64,000 nt of DNA, from NCBI GenBank assembly GCA_001599815.1, contig BCIA01000006.1:4900961-4964960 (forward strand). Reading direction: 5' to 3'. The notes below the pieces were generated by a model that did no database searches, was not told the origin of the DNA, and saw nothing but the letters and a program-made list of their open reading frames with translations. The stretch is from Furcasterigmium furcatum (Eukaryota > Ascomycota > Sordariomycetes > Glomerellales > Plectosphaerellaceae). Made by a program: the position numbers and the translations under genes. Shown here one piece after another: positions 23,517 through 34,395 of this stretch; the first letter of the stretch is position 1; each line of letters starts with the position of its first letter.

Positions 23517-25096
23517 GGTGGCGGTGCCATGCGCGACGTACGTGGGCACTGGAAGTGACTGAAGCTGTAGGTAGCGTGTGGTGACCTGCCGAGGGGTTGA
23601 CGGGGTGCTGTTTGCCGGGTTGGGTGGTCTGGTGCTGGCGAATGTACGATATGTGAGGAGCTCGACGAGCTCTGGAACGACCTAGTCGAGCGTCCTGCCG
23701 GTGCCGGCGGCTCCATTTGCGTGTGATCCCCGGGTGGGGGGTTAAGGTACCCCACTTCGCGTTCTTCCAGGGCAGCTCAGCTCCGGTTCTCAGCTCTTCA
23801 CAGTGTAGGTTGTTGCTTAATTATTCAATAGGCACTTACTAGATAGTCGTCGATAACTGGGTAGGTAGGTACTGCCAAACATGGACCATCTTCAGAGAAG
23901 GGATAAACTGCTGGATGCCAGTCTTCTGAGCCTGATATCTCGGCTGTTCCCAGTCAGACTCCCGCCCGAGTCGGCTGAGTGCCTCCGTGGTCATGCAGAT
24001 CGGGGGCCTGCTTCATCGTGCAGTTCATTGCACAATACAATGAACGGGAGCAGAGGAATTGCCGCGAGGGAACCAGGCTTCTTTTCTCTGAATGGCCATT
24101 GGAGTCGTATCATCGACTGCCCAGAAACCGGGCTTTTATCTGGGGGCTGAAACAGGGCTGTCTGTACTGCCAATTCTGAAGCAAGGATGCCGGGCTTCAG
24201 CGCCAGGACGGCCTGATCCACGGATGACAATTCAGATATGGGAAGCCGACTGTGAAATGCAAGCCGTCCCCTGCTATTGTTGTAGGGCTGAATGGGCGAC
24301 TCGTTCAATAAACTCAACCAGCCTCCGTGGCCTTTGAAAAGCCACCTCCACCGTCCGTCCACGGGTGTAATCGCAGTCCACTGCTAGGCACCCATGAGAG
24401 AGCTCCAAGCCAACCCCGTCAACGTCGGCTAGCGGGGTGGACGTCATTGGAGGGGCTCCCCGTGGCGTTGACGTGCCCTGAGAAACTGCCCGTTAGAGCG
24501 GTACATCTGCAGCGCATTGCCTTCCGCCACCTCCCTCAGCTTTCATCGCCACTCCCGAGTACACCCTAGCGACCATCGCTCCCCGCAAAATATCTCCCAT
24601 GGTGGAAGCCCGGCCTTGTTCTGTCCTGGCTGCGCCTCTCCCTCCTCTGTCATCGAGCGAGCGCACATCACCTTGTGTCCACCTCAGTACCTTCTTGCCT
24701 GCCAACCTACCTACCTACCGACCCGACGACCGCCGTTCTGAGGAAACCCACACCGGCTAGTACTCTCTCCGTCACCTCATCCACCTGGAGCTGGCATCGA
24801 CCTTCCGGTCCTTCCAATCCTCCAACGACCTCGAGTCTCCCGGCGACCTCTCACCTCGCCCTTGCCCCCATGCAACTTTCTTAGGACTCGATTTTCTTGA
24901 CGGCTGCCCCTCCATCCGCAGTCCCCGGTCAACGAGAGGAGTCGCGAATCCTTTGACGCACTGCAGGGCGGAAGCGACCCTTCGCCTTCTCACCCCCTCG
25001 GGACCTTGCTGCTGCGAACCTTCAACTGTCCTCGGTTCCTTCTTTGGATAGGCATTCTGATTATAGAACCCCGTCGGCTTCGGCAGCTCCTCCACC
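23517..25096. promoter_or_regulatory. Divergent spacer between PDK-type kinase and Ubp15 genes
   Basis: A 1.6-kb divergent spacer. It holds TAGGTAGGTAC at 23862-23872 and (CCTA)n at 24706-24719, copies of a motif that recurs in spacers of this window. The right part (about 24500-25096) is rich in C and T on the plus strand, as expected of a long leader of the deubiquitinase mRNA. Short ORFs are unsupported. Confidence 0.5.
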
Positions 25097-28000
25097 ATGG
25101 TACGTCACCCATCCCATTCCATCACCAACAACCGCAGTCAGGCCCGAATCGCCCGCGATTCACCTCCCACCTCCCACCTCCCGCACCGAACCTTTCCCGC
25201 CACACTCTCCTCTTCTCGAATATTTCCTCGACTTCCACCACATGCCCTCCCCAGACGTTCGCTTCGTTACCTGAGCTGATCAAGCTGCCCACCCTACAGA
25301 GCTACAACAACGACGTCAACTCGCCCAGCGAGATGGCGGTTGATACTGACGACTACGTCGGCGTACGTGATACCACCGAAAAGGACCCGGTGGCCATCAT
25401 CCACCCCGACAACCTCGACAATGATGGCGACCAGATCCAGGACCTCCCCCTGGCAAGCGATCGTGCGTGCTATGCCGTCCATCCTCTTCCCACCTGCATC
25501 AGCGCTAACGTTCACCTGTGCGCAGACAATGCCATGACAGAAATAATTTTCCCTGCCTTGGCCGAAGACCCCCCGATCCTCGAAGACGTTGTGAACACAT
25601 GGGAAATCCAATCTTGGAGGACCCTGAACAAGCGAGAACACGGCCCAATCTTTGAGGCAGGAGGCTTTCCATGGTGCGTCACCGCGGTCCCAGCACAAGA
25701 CCTTGCACAACCAGTGGGCCTTGTTAACATTTCTCTAGGCGCATTCTTCTCTTCCCGTTCGGTAACAACGTCGACCAATGCTCCATCTACCTTGAGCATG
25801 GGTTCGAAAATCCCCAGGACATCCCGGAAAACTGGAGCTGCTGCGTGCAGTTCGCGCTGGTGCTTTGGAACCCGAATGACCCAAGCTTATACGCCCACCA
25901 TGTCGCTCACCACAGATTCACCAAGGACGAAGCCGACTGGGGTTTCACGCGTTTCTACGAGCTGCGCAAGATGTTCAACGTGCCCTTCGAAGGGGGTACC
26001 CGGCCTCTCTGCGAGGGCGAAGCTGCAAACATCACAGCCTACGTCCGCATCGTCAAGGACGAGACTGGCGTGCTGTGGCACAACTTCGTCAACTACGACT
26101 CGAAAAAGGAGACCGGGCACGTGGGCTTGAAGAACCAGGGTGCGACTTGCTACCTCAACTCGCTGTTGCAATCCCTATATTTCACCAATGCCTTCCGTAA
26201 GGCGGTCTACGGCATCCCGACAGAGCAGGACGACAGCCTTGGCAACAGCGCGTATACCCTGCAACGCCTTTTCTACCAGCTCCAGACCTCCGAGACCGCC
26301 GTTGGCACCAACGAGCTCACAAAGTCGTTCGGCTGGGACACAAGGCACATCTTCGAGCAGCAGGACGTACAGGAGTTGTCGCGAAAGCTCATGGAGCGCC
26401 TAGAAGACAAGATGAAGGGCACCCCCGCCGAGACTGTTCTTCCCGAGATGTTCAGCGGGAAGATCAAGACATACATTTCGTGTGTCAACGTCGACTACGA
26501 ATCCAGTCGCATCGAAGATTTCTGGGATATCCAGCTGAATGTCAGCGGAAACAAGAGTCTCCTGGACAGTTTCAAAGACTACATTCAGGTCGAGAAGATG
26601 GACGGCGAGAACCAGTATTACGCAGGTGACGAGTACAAGCTGCAGGATGCCGACAAGGGAGTCATTTTCACCAGCTTCCCCGACGTCCTACATCTGCAGC
26701 TGAAGCGTTTCGAGTACGACATTCAACGAGATACGATGATGAAGATCAACGACCGTTACGAGTTCCCCGATATTTTCGATGCCGCGCCCTATCTGCTGGA
26801 TGATGCCGACAAGTCGGAGCCCTGGACGTACCAGCTGCATGGCGTGTTGGTTCACAGCGGCGACCTGAACGCCGGCCACTACTATGCGTTCCTCAAACCG
26901 ACCAAGGACGGCTGGTTCTACCGGTACGATGATGACAAGGTCACTAGAGCAACGATGCGCGAAGTTCTGGAAGAGAACTTCGGTGGCGAGTACCGTCAAC
27001 CCACTTCTGGCTTCCTGAAGACTTCGCAACCTAAGAAGCAGCCCTCTCTACGTCAGAACAGCGCATACATGCTTGTCTACATTCGCCAGTCACGCCTGGA
27101 CAAGATCCTCTGTAACGTCACCCGCGACGACATCCCCAAGCACCTCAAGTCCAAGGTTGAGGAGGAGACCGCGTTGCGAGAAGCAAGAAAGAAGGAGCGT
27201 GAGGAGCAGCACCTCTACATTGGTGTCAAGGTTATCAACGAGGCAACGTTCAGGCATCATGATGGGACCGACATGACTGTGTTCGATGCCGAGGCCGAAG
27301 ACCCTTCTGCGCCGCGCTTCTACCGTGTCCTGCGCACGACGAACATGGAAGAGCTTGTTGCCCAGATTGCCGGAGACATGGGGGTTGAGCCTGCGAGAGT
27401 CCGATGCTGGGTTATGGTCAACCGGCAGAACAAGACAATCCGCCCCGACCAGCCGATCATGGATCTGACTCCGACGGTTGAGGAGACGTTCCAGCGTGCG
27501 CAGGCTCACAGGGACCAGGCTCTTCGCCTCTGGGCCGAGGTGGCTGAGGAGGTCAGCCCAGAGGGCAAAGCCGTGTGGCCCACCCACGAGCCGCAGCAGA
27601 ACGGCATCATTGTCAAGAATGACCTCATCTTGTTGTTCCTCAAGCACTTCGACATTGAGAAGCAGGAGCTCCATGGCGTCGGCCACGTCTATGTCAGCAA
27701 GGAGAAGAAGATCGAGGATCTCGTGCCCATGATTGCAAAGAAGATGGGCTGGAGTGAGAAGTTCTCTACTGACGAGAAGATCCACCTCTGGGAGGTAAGA
27801 CATCCGCTCTTGGTTCGCCTATTAGCACCGCTGACGAAGAGTCTAGGAAATCAAGCCGACAATGATTGAGGCCCTGAAGCCAAAGCAATCTCTCAAGGCT
27901 GCCGAGCTTCAGGATGGCGACATTGTTTGTTTCCAACGTGGGGCGGATCGGAAGAGCGAAAGGAACTCGATCGAGAAGCGTCTTGGCTTGAACGACAAGC

Positions 28001-29214
28001 AAGCTGCTGAAGAGACGTGAGTCGGCTAATGGTCTTGGTTTCATTGAATTGATGATACTGACAGGCAGCAGAGTCAAAACATCTGATCGATGCGACGATG
28101 CCAAGGAATACTACGACTTCCTCCACAACAAGAAGATTGTTAAATTCCATGCGCACCCTTCACGATGCAGCGCAGAGACGTATCCTCCTTTCGAGCTGGT
28201 TCTCAGCTCCAAGATCAGCTACGACACCTTATCCCAAAAGGTTGGTGAGAAACTGAGTGTGCCAGCAACGCACATCCGGTTCTTCACCGTCAATGCCGCG
28301 ACAGGCAATCCCAAAGCCCCGGTGAAGCGAGGTGCCACGCAGACTCTCCAATCGATTCTCAACCCAAGTGGCTTTACACAGATGAACTCTCAGCGCTCCG
28401 ACGCCTTCTATTTTGAAGTTCTCGACATCCCGCTGTCCGAGCTCGACACCAAAAAAGCCATCAAAGTCAACCTTCTCAGCGAGGGCATCACCAAGGAGGT
28501 GCGTTGAAGGATATCTCTGGCATCACGACACAGCCCGCTAACTCTTTGTAGGAAACATTTGATCTGCTTGTCGCCAAGAATGGGAACATTGCCGATTTGA
28601 TCCAGGTGCTCATCATGAAGGCAAACGTTCCCGACGAAGGAGAGGCGGGCCGGCTGCGAGTATACGAGGTCAGCCAACACAAGATTTACCGTGAACTGCC
28701 TCGCGATTATCCAGTCATCAGCCTCAATGACTTCACCTCTCTTTACTCTGAGAGAGTTTCCGAAGAGGAGGCCAACGCGGAGGATTCGCACTTCATCAAG
28801 GTCTTCCACTTCCAGAACGAGGTGAACCGATCCCATGGTGTTCCCTTCAAGTTCTTGTTGAAGGAGGTACGTTTCCCCTCGTAGATCCCTCGTCAAATGT
28901 GAGGGGAGACTAACGATCTGCAGGGCGAGCTGTTCGCAGACACCAAAAAGCGCCTCGAGAAGAGAACAGGTCTCAAGGGCAAGAGCTTCGAGAAAATCAA
29001 ATTCGCAGTGGCCAAGCCTGGACACTTCTCGAAGCCCCAGTACCTCAATGACGGTAAGCCCAGCTTCCCAGCGTTCGAAGAAACCCCAAGCTAACCATCC
29101 GCAGATGACGAGTTGTGGATTATCGCATCTGGTGACGAAGACTGCCTCGGACTGGACCACCCAGACCGTTCCAGGGTGCTTCGCAACGGCGTCGGCGACT
29201 TGTTCTTGCGCTAA
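25097..29214 (+). CDS. UBP15: Ubiquitin carboxyl-terminal hydrolase, USP7/Ubp15 family
   Basis: Best model has nine exons: 25097-25099, 25300-25462, 25526-25673, 25739-27794, 27847-28016, 28072-28498, 28552-28866, 28924-29053, 29105-29214; 1173 aa. Domain order is MATH/TRAF-like (about residues 75-205), USP catalytic core, then ICP0-binding and USP7_C2 ubiquitin-like domains. Catalytic residues are Cys242 in NQGATCYLN, His485 in NAGHYYAF and Asp502-504 in RYDDDKV. All parts of a working thiol protease are present. Yeast Ubp15 and human USP7 stabilise cell-cycle and peroxisomal clients. The first exon may be only the ATG, followed at once by GTACGT; if not, translation would start at the in-frame ATG at 25333 (MAVDTDDYVG). 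The 63-nt second intron is in frame and free of stops. Confidence 0.95.
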
Positions 29215-29782
29215 ACGGCGATACCCAAGAAGGAGACCGGTTTTCTGTAGACCTTGAAAATTTTGTATCGGCCTCAAGTATGGGGATGCTATAGCACGCG
29301 TGTCCTTGCAAGCAATTGCATCGCAGGGATGGGATGATAAGCTTCATTTGTATATTCGGGGGTGACGGCCGGAGTTGAGCACAGCAGAGGATGCGGCGGA
29401 GCCCATGGGAGAGCACGCTAGTACAGGCGGATAGTACTAACTCATGACATTGACATTCGTACTTTTCAACTTGGGGGGTACGACAAGTATCACCATTGTT
29501 ATTCCGTTGATAGGTACGTACGTACACACGTACCACCACGAACGGATGGATGGTGACGGAGCGGATGTTCGCGGCCCCACAGCGGCAGTGGCGGGGCCGT
29601 CTTGCAGGTGAATGAATGCTGGGATGCGAATTTTTGGAGCGGTAAGACGCGGCAGAACTTTCCATCCTCCGGCAGGAACCACGACCCGACAGTCACCATC
29701 GATCGACTCTCGACAACAGCGACATCTCTGGCAGTAGACGATTGTCCCCACCACCCGACGCGTCTTCATCAATACTTCCGAA
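29215..29782. promoter_or_regulatory. Spacer between UBP15 and TIM22
   Basis: 3' flank of UBP15 and promoter of TIM22. An alternating TAGGTACGTACGTACAC run lies at about 29510-29527. No gene seen. Confidence 0.5.
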
Positions 29783-30500
29783 ATGAACTTCCCAGGAGCA
29801 CCAGTTGGCGGCGGTGCAGGTGGCGATGGGGGCATTTCGCAACAGGAGCAGATGCAGGCTAAAGCCGTACGTCGAGATCCCCTTCAGCTAGCCCCCGGCG
29901 CATGCGATGCAGCGCATACATAGTCTTGTTACTAACTAGAATTTCACCTGAAGTTGACGGGTGCCATGGAGAACTGTTTCGCGAAGAGCGTCATGTCGGG
30001 CGTGATGGGTTTCGGCATGGGCGGCCTGTTCGGCATGTTCATGGCATCTGTAAGCACCCTCCGCGCCGCCCTCCTTTCCTCGAAGGCGGAGCGGATTCCC
30101 GAACCAAGAGGGACTTTGCTAATGCGTGCGACGACAGATGGCCTACGACACACCCTTCCACACGGCCACGCCGGGCCAGGCGGGCGCCGTGGCGCAACAG
30201 GTCACCTCTTTGCCGTGGCGGCAGCAGGTCAAGATCGGCTTCAAGGACATGGGGTCGCGGTCATACAGCATGGCGAAGAACTTCGGCAAGGTCGGCGCCA
30301 TGTTTGCCGGCATCGAGTGCGGCGTGGAGGGACTGCGGGCGAAGAACGACATCACCAACGGCGTGGCAGCGGGATGTCTGACGGGTGGCATCCTGGCGAG
30401 GAATGCCGGCCCGCAGGCCGCGGCGGGAGGATGCGTTGCCTTTGCGGCGTTCTCGGCGGCGATTGAAGCATACCTGCGGAGTCCGGGCGCTGAGGAGTAA
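29783..30500 (+). CDS. TIM22: Mitochondrial import inner membrane translocase subunit Tim22
   Basis: Three exons, 29783-29866, 29954-30049 and 30138-30500; 180 aa. A Gly-rich N-terminus (NFPGAPVGGGAGGDGG) precedes AMENCFAKSVMSGVMGFGMG, GMFMASMAYDTPFHT, the Tim17/22/23 signature FKDMGSRSYSMAKNFGKVG, ECGVEGLRAKNDITNG and ACLTGGILARNAGPQAAA-like helices. Four membrane segments are expected. Tim22 is the channel of the carrier translocase that inserts metabolite carriers into the inner membrane. The conserved Cys of MENC and the Cys of IECGVE, which form a disulfide in yeast, are present. The second exon uses an AAG acceptor 17 nt after an ACTAAC branch site; the nearer TAG acceptor would put a stop in frame. 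Confidence 0.96.
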
Positions 30501-31014
30501 GGGGACAAGATCGGATGCCCCGGGAGCCTTGAGATGGAATATAGAGGGGCTGGAAGTGCCTAAGCACTTTGTACTAACTACGTCCCATCGATCGGGAGAT
30601 GGGACTGCGGCATTGCACGGCGTTTTTGGGGATATATAGACGGGCTGGTTCGCTTCGGCCAGCTGGGAATTGTGATGATAGGGGAACACTCCACTTGTTC
30701 AAGCATATGGCATAGCTATGTATCATCATCCTGCCCCGACGCACTTGGTTTTGAATTGCTAGTGAGTTTCTGAAATGGTTTGATGCTCTGACCAGAGATT
30801 GGAAACTGAAAATAGCAAAGGAGGGACTCAGATGTCTTCACCCGGGCACTGGATACCGAGTCCGAATGCAAGTCAACCGCCCCACCTAATTCATGCCATG
30901 CCTTATGTAAGCATAATTTTGTTGCCTCCAAGGCTCGAGCCGTCGACTTCTCCATCGTGAAAGGCTCCAACTTCGATCATTCTCTTCGCCAACTTTTGGT
31001 ATTCGCGTCCTACC
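30501..31014. promoter_or_regulatory. Spacer between TIM22 and the SNW1/Prp45 gene
   Basis: 3' flank and polyadenylation region of TIM22 (AT-rich from about 30640) and promoter of the next gene. Nothing else recognised. Confidence 0.5.
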
Positions 31015-32835
31015 ATGGCCTCCGTCACAGCGTCCCTCTCCTCCGCCCTGCCGAAGCCCAAATACACTGGCGAAGATGAGGAACCTGCCTCGCGTGCGCA
31101 ACAGCGCGGATACCGCATTGTTGGCGCAGGGCAGCTGGACGAAACGCAAGTCGTCTTGAAGGTCGGTCCGCAATCCTCGTTCGAACGACGCGTACAAACT
31201 GACACCTCTCAGCGCTCAGGTCCTCCCCCATATGGACAGCGATCCGGCTGGCGCCCTCGAGGGCAGGAAGACTTCGGCGATGGCGGCGCCTTCCCCGAAG
31301 TCCCTGTCGCGCAGTACCCTCTTGACATGGGCAAGAAATCGGCAACCACGAGCAATGCGCTCGCCGTCCAAGTCGACGCAGAAGGCAAAGTCGCATACGA
31401 TGCCATCGCGCGACAGGGCCACAGCGCGAGTCGCGTCATCCACGCTTCGTTCAAGGATCTCATTCCGCTCCGACAACGCGCCGACGCAGGAGAGATCGAC
31501 CTCCACAGACCGAGCGAGGAAGAGGTTGCCGCGACCACAGAACGGACGAAGAACGCGCTCGCAGCTCTCGTTAGCGGTGCCGTTGCGGCGCAGAAGCCGA
31601 AGAATGTGAACGTTGGCAGCAGGGCGGACCCTACATTTGTCCGGTATACCCCGGCGAACCAGATGGGCGACAACTCCAAGAAGCAGGACCGGATCATGAA
31701 AATCGTCGAAAGGCAGAAAGATCCGATGGAACCCCCCAAGTTCAAGCACAAGAAGATCCCCAGAGGACCCCCGAGCCCGCCGCCACCCGTCATGCACTCG
31801 CCGCCACGCAAGCTTACGGCCAAGGACCAGGAGGAGTGGAGGATTCCTCCGCCGGTGTCGAATTGGAAGAACCCCAAGGGTTTCACGGTTCCTCTCGATA
31901 AGCGACTTGCTGCTGATGGCCGAGGAATGCAGGATGTCACGGTCAACGACAAGTTTGCCCAGTTCCAGGAGTCCCTCAACGTGGCGCAGAGGCACGCTCG
32001 CGAAGAGGTCAGGCAGCGCGCCCAGATGCAGCAGAGACTGGCCGAGAAGGAGAAGGCACAGAAGGAAGACAACCTCCGCTCGCTGGCACAGAAGGCCAGG
32101 GAGGAGCGTGCGAACGCGTCGCGACGGTCGAGGTCAAGATCTGGATCCTACAGCGGCTCGGATTCCGAGGCGTCAAACAGTGACGACTCTGAAGTTCGGG
32201 AGCGAGAACAGGCACGAAAAGACAAGATGCGGGACGAGGAGCGGAAGCTCCGCCAATCGCGGATGGGCACAGAGAGGAGGATACAGGTCATGGCAAGGGA
32301 GCAGAATCGCGACATCTCGGAGAAGATTGCGCTGGGCCTGGCAAAGCCGACACAGTCCAAGGAGACGATGTACGACTCGCGGCTCTTCAACCAGTCAAGC
32401 GGCTTTGACAGCGGTTTCAACGAGGACAACGCCTACGACAAGCCGCTGTTCGCTGCGCAAGACGCCATCTCCAGCATCTACCGGCCACGGGCAAACATGG
32501 ACGAGGATGAGGACGAGGCAGCAGGTGATAAGGAGATGGCCAAGATCCAGAAGACCAGCCGGTTTGGTGAGGCACTTGGCAGGGGCACGTTCAAGGGATC
32601 AGAGCACGCAGAGGTTTGTACACCGAATTCCAATCCGCATGCACCCAGCACTAACAGAAAACTACAGGCTAGGGAGGGCCCCGTCCAGTTCGAGAGGGAG
32701 TCTGCGGACCCTTTCAACGTGGACAAGTTCCTGTCCGAGGTCGAGCAGAACTCGTCCTCGAAGAGAGGGTACGGCCTACAGGAAGATGACTCGAGGCAAA
32801 GCAAGCGAGCGAGGGTGGACGAAGAGGATGACTAG
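31015..32835 (+). CDS. PRP45: SNW1/SKIP (Prp45) spliceosome component
   Basis: Two exons, 31015-32613 and 32668-32835; 588 aa after removal of a 54-nt intron. The N-terminus holds the conserved PPYGQRSGWRPRGQEDFGDG block. The SNW domain includes FVRYTPANQ, the PMEPPKFKHKKIPRGPPSPP block and the signature SNWKNPKGFTVPLDKRLAADG starting at residue 282. It is followed by a charged helix (AQRHAREEVRQRAQMQQRLA) and an SR-rich patch. SNW1/Prp45 is a scaffold in activated spliceosomes, associated with the Prp19 complex, and also acts as a transcription co-regulator. The intron carries GTTTGT, an ACTAAC branch site and ACAG, and is stop-free and in frame, so retention would insert 18 residues near the C-terminus. 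Confidence 0.96.
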   Translation: MASVTASLSSALPKPKYTGEDEEPASRAQQRGYRIVGAGQLDETQVVLKVGPQSSFERRVQTDTSQRSGPPPYGQRSGWRPRGQEDFGDGGAFPEVPVAQYPLDMGKKSATTSNALAVQVDAEGKVAYDAIARQGHSASRVIHASFKDLIPLRQRADAGEIDLHRPSEEEVAATTERTKNALAALVSGAVAAQKPKNVNVGSRADPTFVRYTPANQMGDNSKKQDRIMKIVERQKDPMEPPKFKHKKIPRGPPSPPPPVMHSPPRKLTAKDQEEWRIPPPVSNWKNPKGFTVPLDKRLAADGRGMQDVTVNDKFAQFQESLNVAQRHAREEVRQRAQMQQRLAEKEKAQKEDNLRSLAQKAREERANASRRSRSRSGSYSGSDSEASNSDDSEVREREQARKDKMRDEERKLRQSRMGTERRIQVMAREQNRDISEKIALGLAKPTQSKETMYDSRLFNQSSGFDSGFNEDNAYDKPLFAAQDAISSIYRPRANMDEDEDEAAGDKEMAKIQKTSRFGEALGRGTFKGSEHAEVCTPNSNPHAPSTNRKLQAREGPVQFERESADPFNVDKFLSEVEQNSSSKRGYGLQEDDSRQSKRARVDEEDD

Positions 32836-33083
32836 TCGCCGGGCTGAGAGGGACGAGTAGCAGGCTTATCATAAAAGAGATTAGACGGCCGGTTTTATGA
32901 TCAACGACTGTTGCTTGGCTTGACTACCTATCCCTGGCTCCTGTATCCGACCAACTGTGGACGAGGAGGACCTGCTCTGTCAAACGCATAGTAGTCGAGT
33001 TGCGGTACGGTGTTACTCCCGCCTGACACGGAAATGGTTTGAAGACATGCTTGCCCTCCTCGGTGCCGAGACCTCCGGGTTTC

Positions 33084-33458
33084 TCACTTCCTCCACTCCT
33101 TGGTGTCCTCGATGACGATGACCTTCATCCTGCTCCGGTCCCAGAAACCGGCCTCATCAGCCTCGATCTTGGCATTGGCCTCGGCTGTGGTCAGCGCGTC
33201 GAAAAATCTCTTGTTGGCGCTCTCGTCCTCGAAGACCATGAGAACGATGCAGTCGTAGCACCCTTCGTCGGCGTTGCCGGCCAGCAGAGCTGGTTTGTCG
33301 TCGGCCCCGTGCTTGGGGTACCACCTCGTGTGTGAGATGGGGGCGGCGTTGCCGCACAAGTCGGCCACCATGAGCATGTGCTGCTCATAGCGCCTCTTGA
33401 ACTCCTCGTGGGTGATGCCAGGCAGGCGAGGCGCGAAGACCATGACGCTGTAGACCAT
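33084..33458 (-). CDS. EthD domain-containing protein
   Basis: Single exon, 124 aa from the ATG at 33458 (MVYSVMVFAPRLPGITHEEF). The domain pattern is the small dimeric alpha/beta-barrel EthD type: an opening beta strand with FAPRLPGITHEEFKRRYEQHM, a central CYDCIVLMVFEDE strand and FFDALTTAEANAKIEADEA plus a final VIVIED strand. The ORF runs open to an ATG at 33635, but a minus-strand TATATAAA at 33654-33661 places transcription start close to or inside that extension, so 33458 is preferred. EthD proteins include ring-processing accessory enzymes and many uncharacterised members. Divergent from the AMACR-like gene across a spacer with a large inverted repeat. Confidence 0.85.
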   Translation of the reverse strand: MVYSVMVFAPRLPGITHEEFKRRYEQHMLMVADLCGNAAPISHTRWYPKHGADDKPALLAGNADEGCYDCIVLMVFEDESANKRFFDALTTAEANAKIEADEAGFWDRSRMKVIVIEDTKEWRK

Positions 33459-33735
33459 CGTGGCGGCTAGTGAGGCGGTAACGGTTTGTTTGCTTTGGCG
33501 CGAGGAAGGGGACCTTTGCAGGCTTGATGATATGAAGTAAGGCAGGGATGCCGTCGAGGAGTGATCGTTTGCATGGAATGGAGTTGGGAGGAGAGCAGTG
33601 GCTTTGTGAGATGCTGGGTCATTCAATCTGCTCAAGCCCGCGTCGGCCCTCGATTTATATACTCAATTCATTGCAAGGGTCAAGCAAGACATAGGACCAT
33701 GAACTCCATCGTCCAGCGACTTCTAGGGACTTCGA

Positions 33736-33811
33736 GAATGCCGATCCCTATGTGGCCACGGCCGGAGCATCCAGAATACATCGCCGGTCCCGCGATGTTG
33801 ACGTCCAGATA
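33736..33811. repeat. Inverted repeat, left arm (76 bp)
   Basis: The reverse complement of this arm matches 33995-34070 at 70 of 76 positions, with a perfect 39-bp core. The spacer is 183 bp. The six differences are mostly at one end, and there are no gaps. Confidence 0.9.
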
Positions 33812-33994
33812 TGTGTTTCGCGATTCCGGGGTGCTGCTGCCTGATGATCCATGTATGTTGGAGACCTGCAGCTTTCGGGGCCTTACTCACCTCAGTTTTA
33901 CGCGTACCTAGTCCCCTCTTGGCTTCGGAAATAAAGGAGGGGCTATTCCAAGGGTTTGGTACTAAATCGGCTTTTGTTAGCTCTGAGGAACATC

Positions 33995-34070
33995 TATCTG
34001 GACGGCACCATCGCGGGACCGGCGATGTATTCTGGATGCTCCGGCCGCGGCCACATCGGGGTCGGCATCC
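33995..34070. repeat. Inverted repeat, right arm (76 bp)
   Basis: Partner of 33736-33811. Transcribed together, the two arms could form a long stem; as DNA they resemble ends of a small foldback element or an inverted duplication. Confidence 0.9.
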
Positions 34071-34395
34071 AACACATCACCGTGCACCGTGGCAGGGAAA
34101 AGGGCAAGCAGTTCGTGGGGCGGCCGTTCAGGGGGGCCGATCTCCACCCGGACCTTCACCCCAGTTCCATGTGCCAGCCATTGGCTCACTCTGTCCCGCC
34201 CGGCCTCCAAGCCGGCGGACGGATGTCCTCGACTAAACTTACAGTGCCTCGGCATTTCCCCCTTCCCCAACTCTGGGCTGGCGGCTATGCAACTCCGGCC
34301 ATTCTTAAAGCCAGTGACAACCATCGAACAACAATGTAGCCAGCATTTTAATTTCAAAATCATCATATGCGTTACTCCCATATCTCAAAGGCAAC

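Larger units (their letters stand above)
33459..34395. promoter_or_regulatory. Divergent spacer between EthD and AMACR genes
   Basis: 937 bp between the start codons of two diverging genes. It contains the TATATAAA box of the EthD gene at 33654-33661 (minus strand) and two inverted arms of 76 bp (33736-33811 and 33995-34070). No protein gene recognised. Confidence 0.6.
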
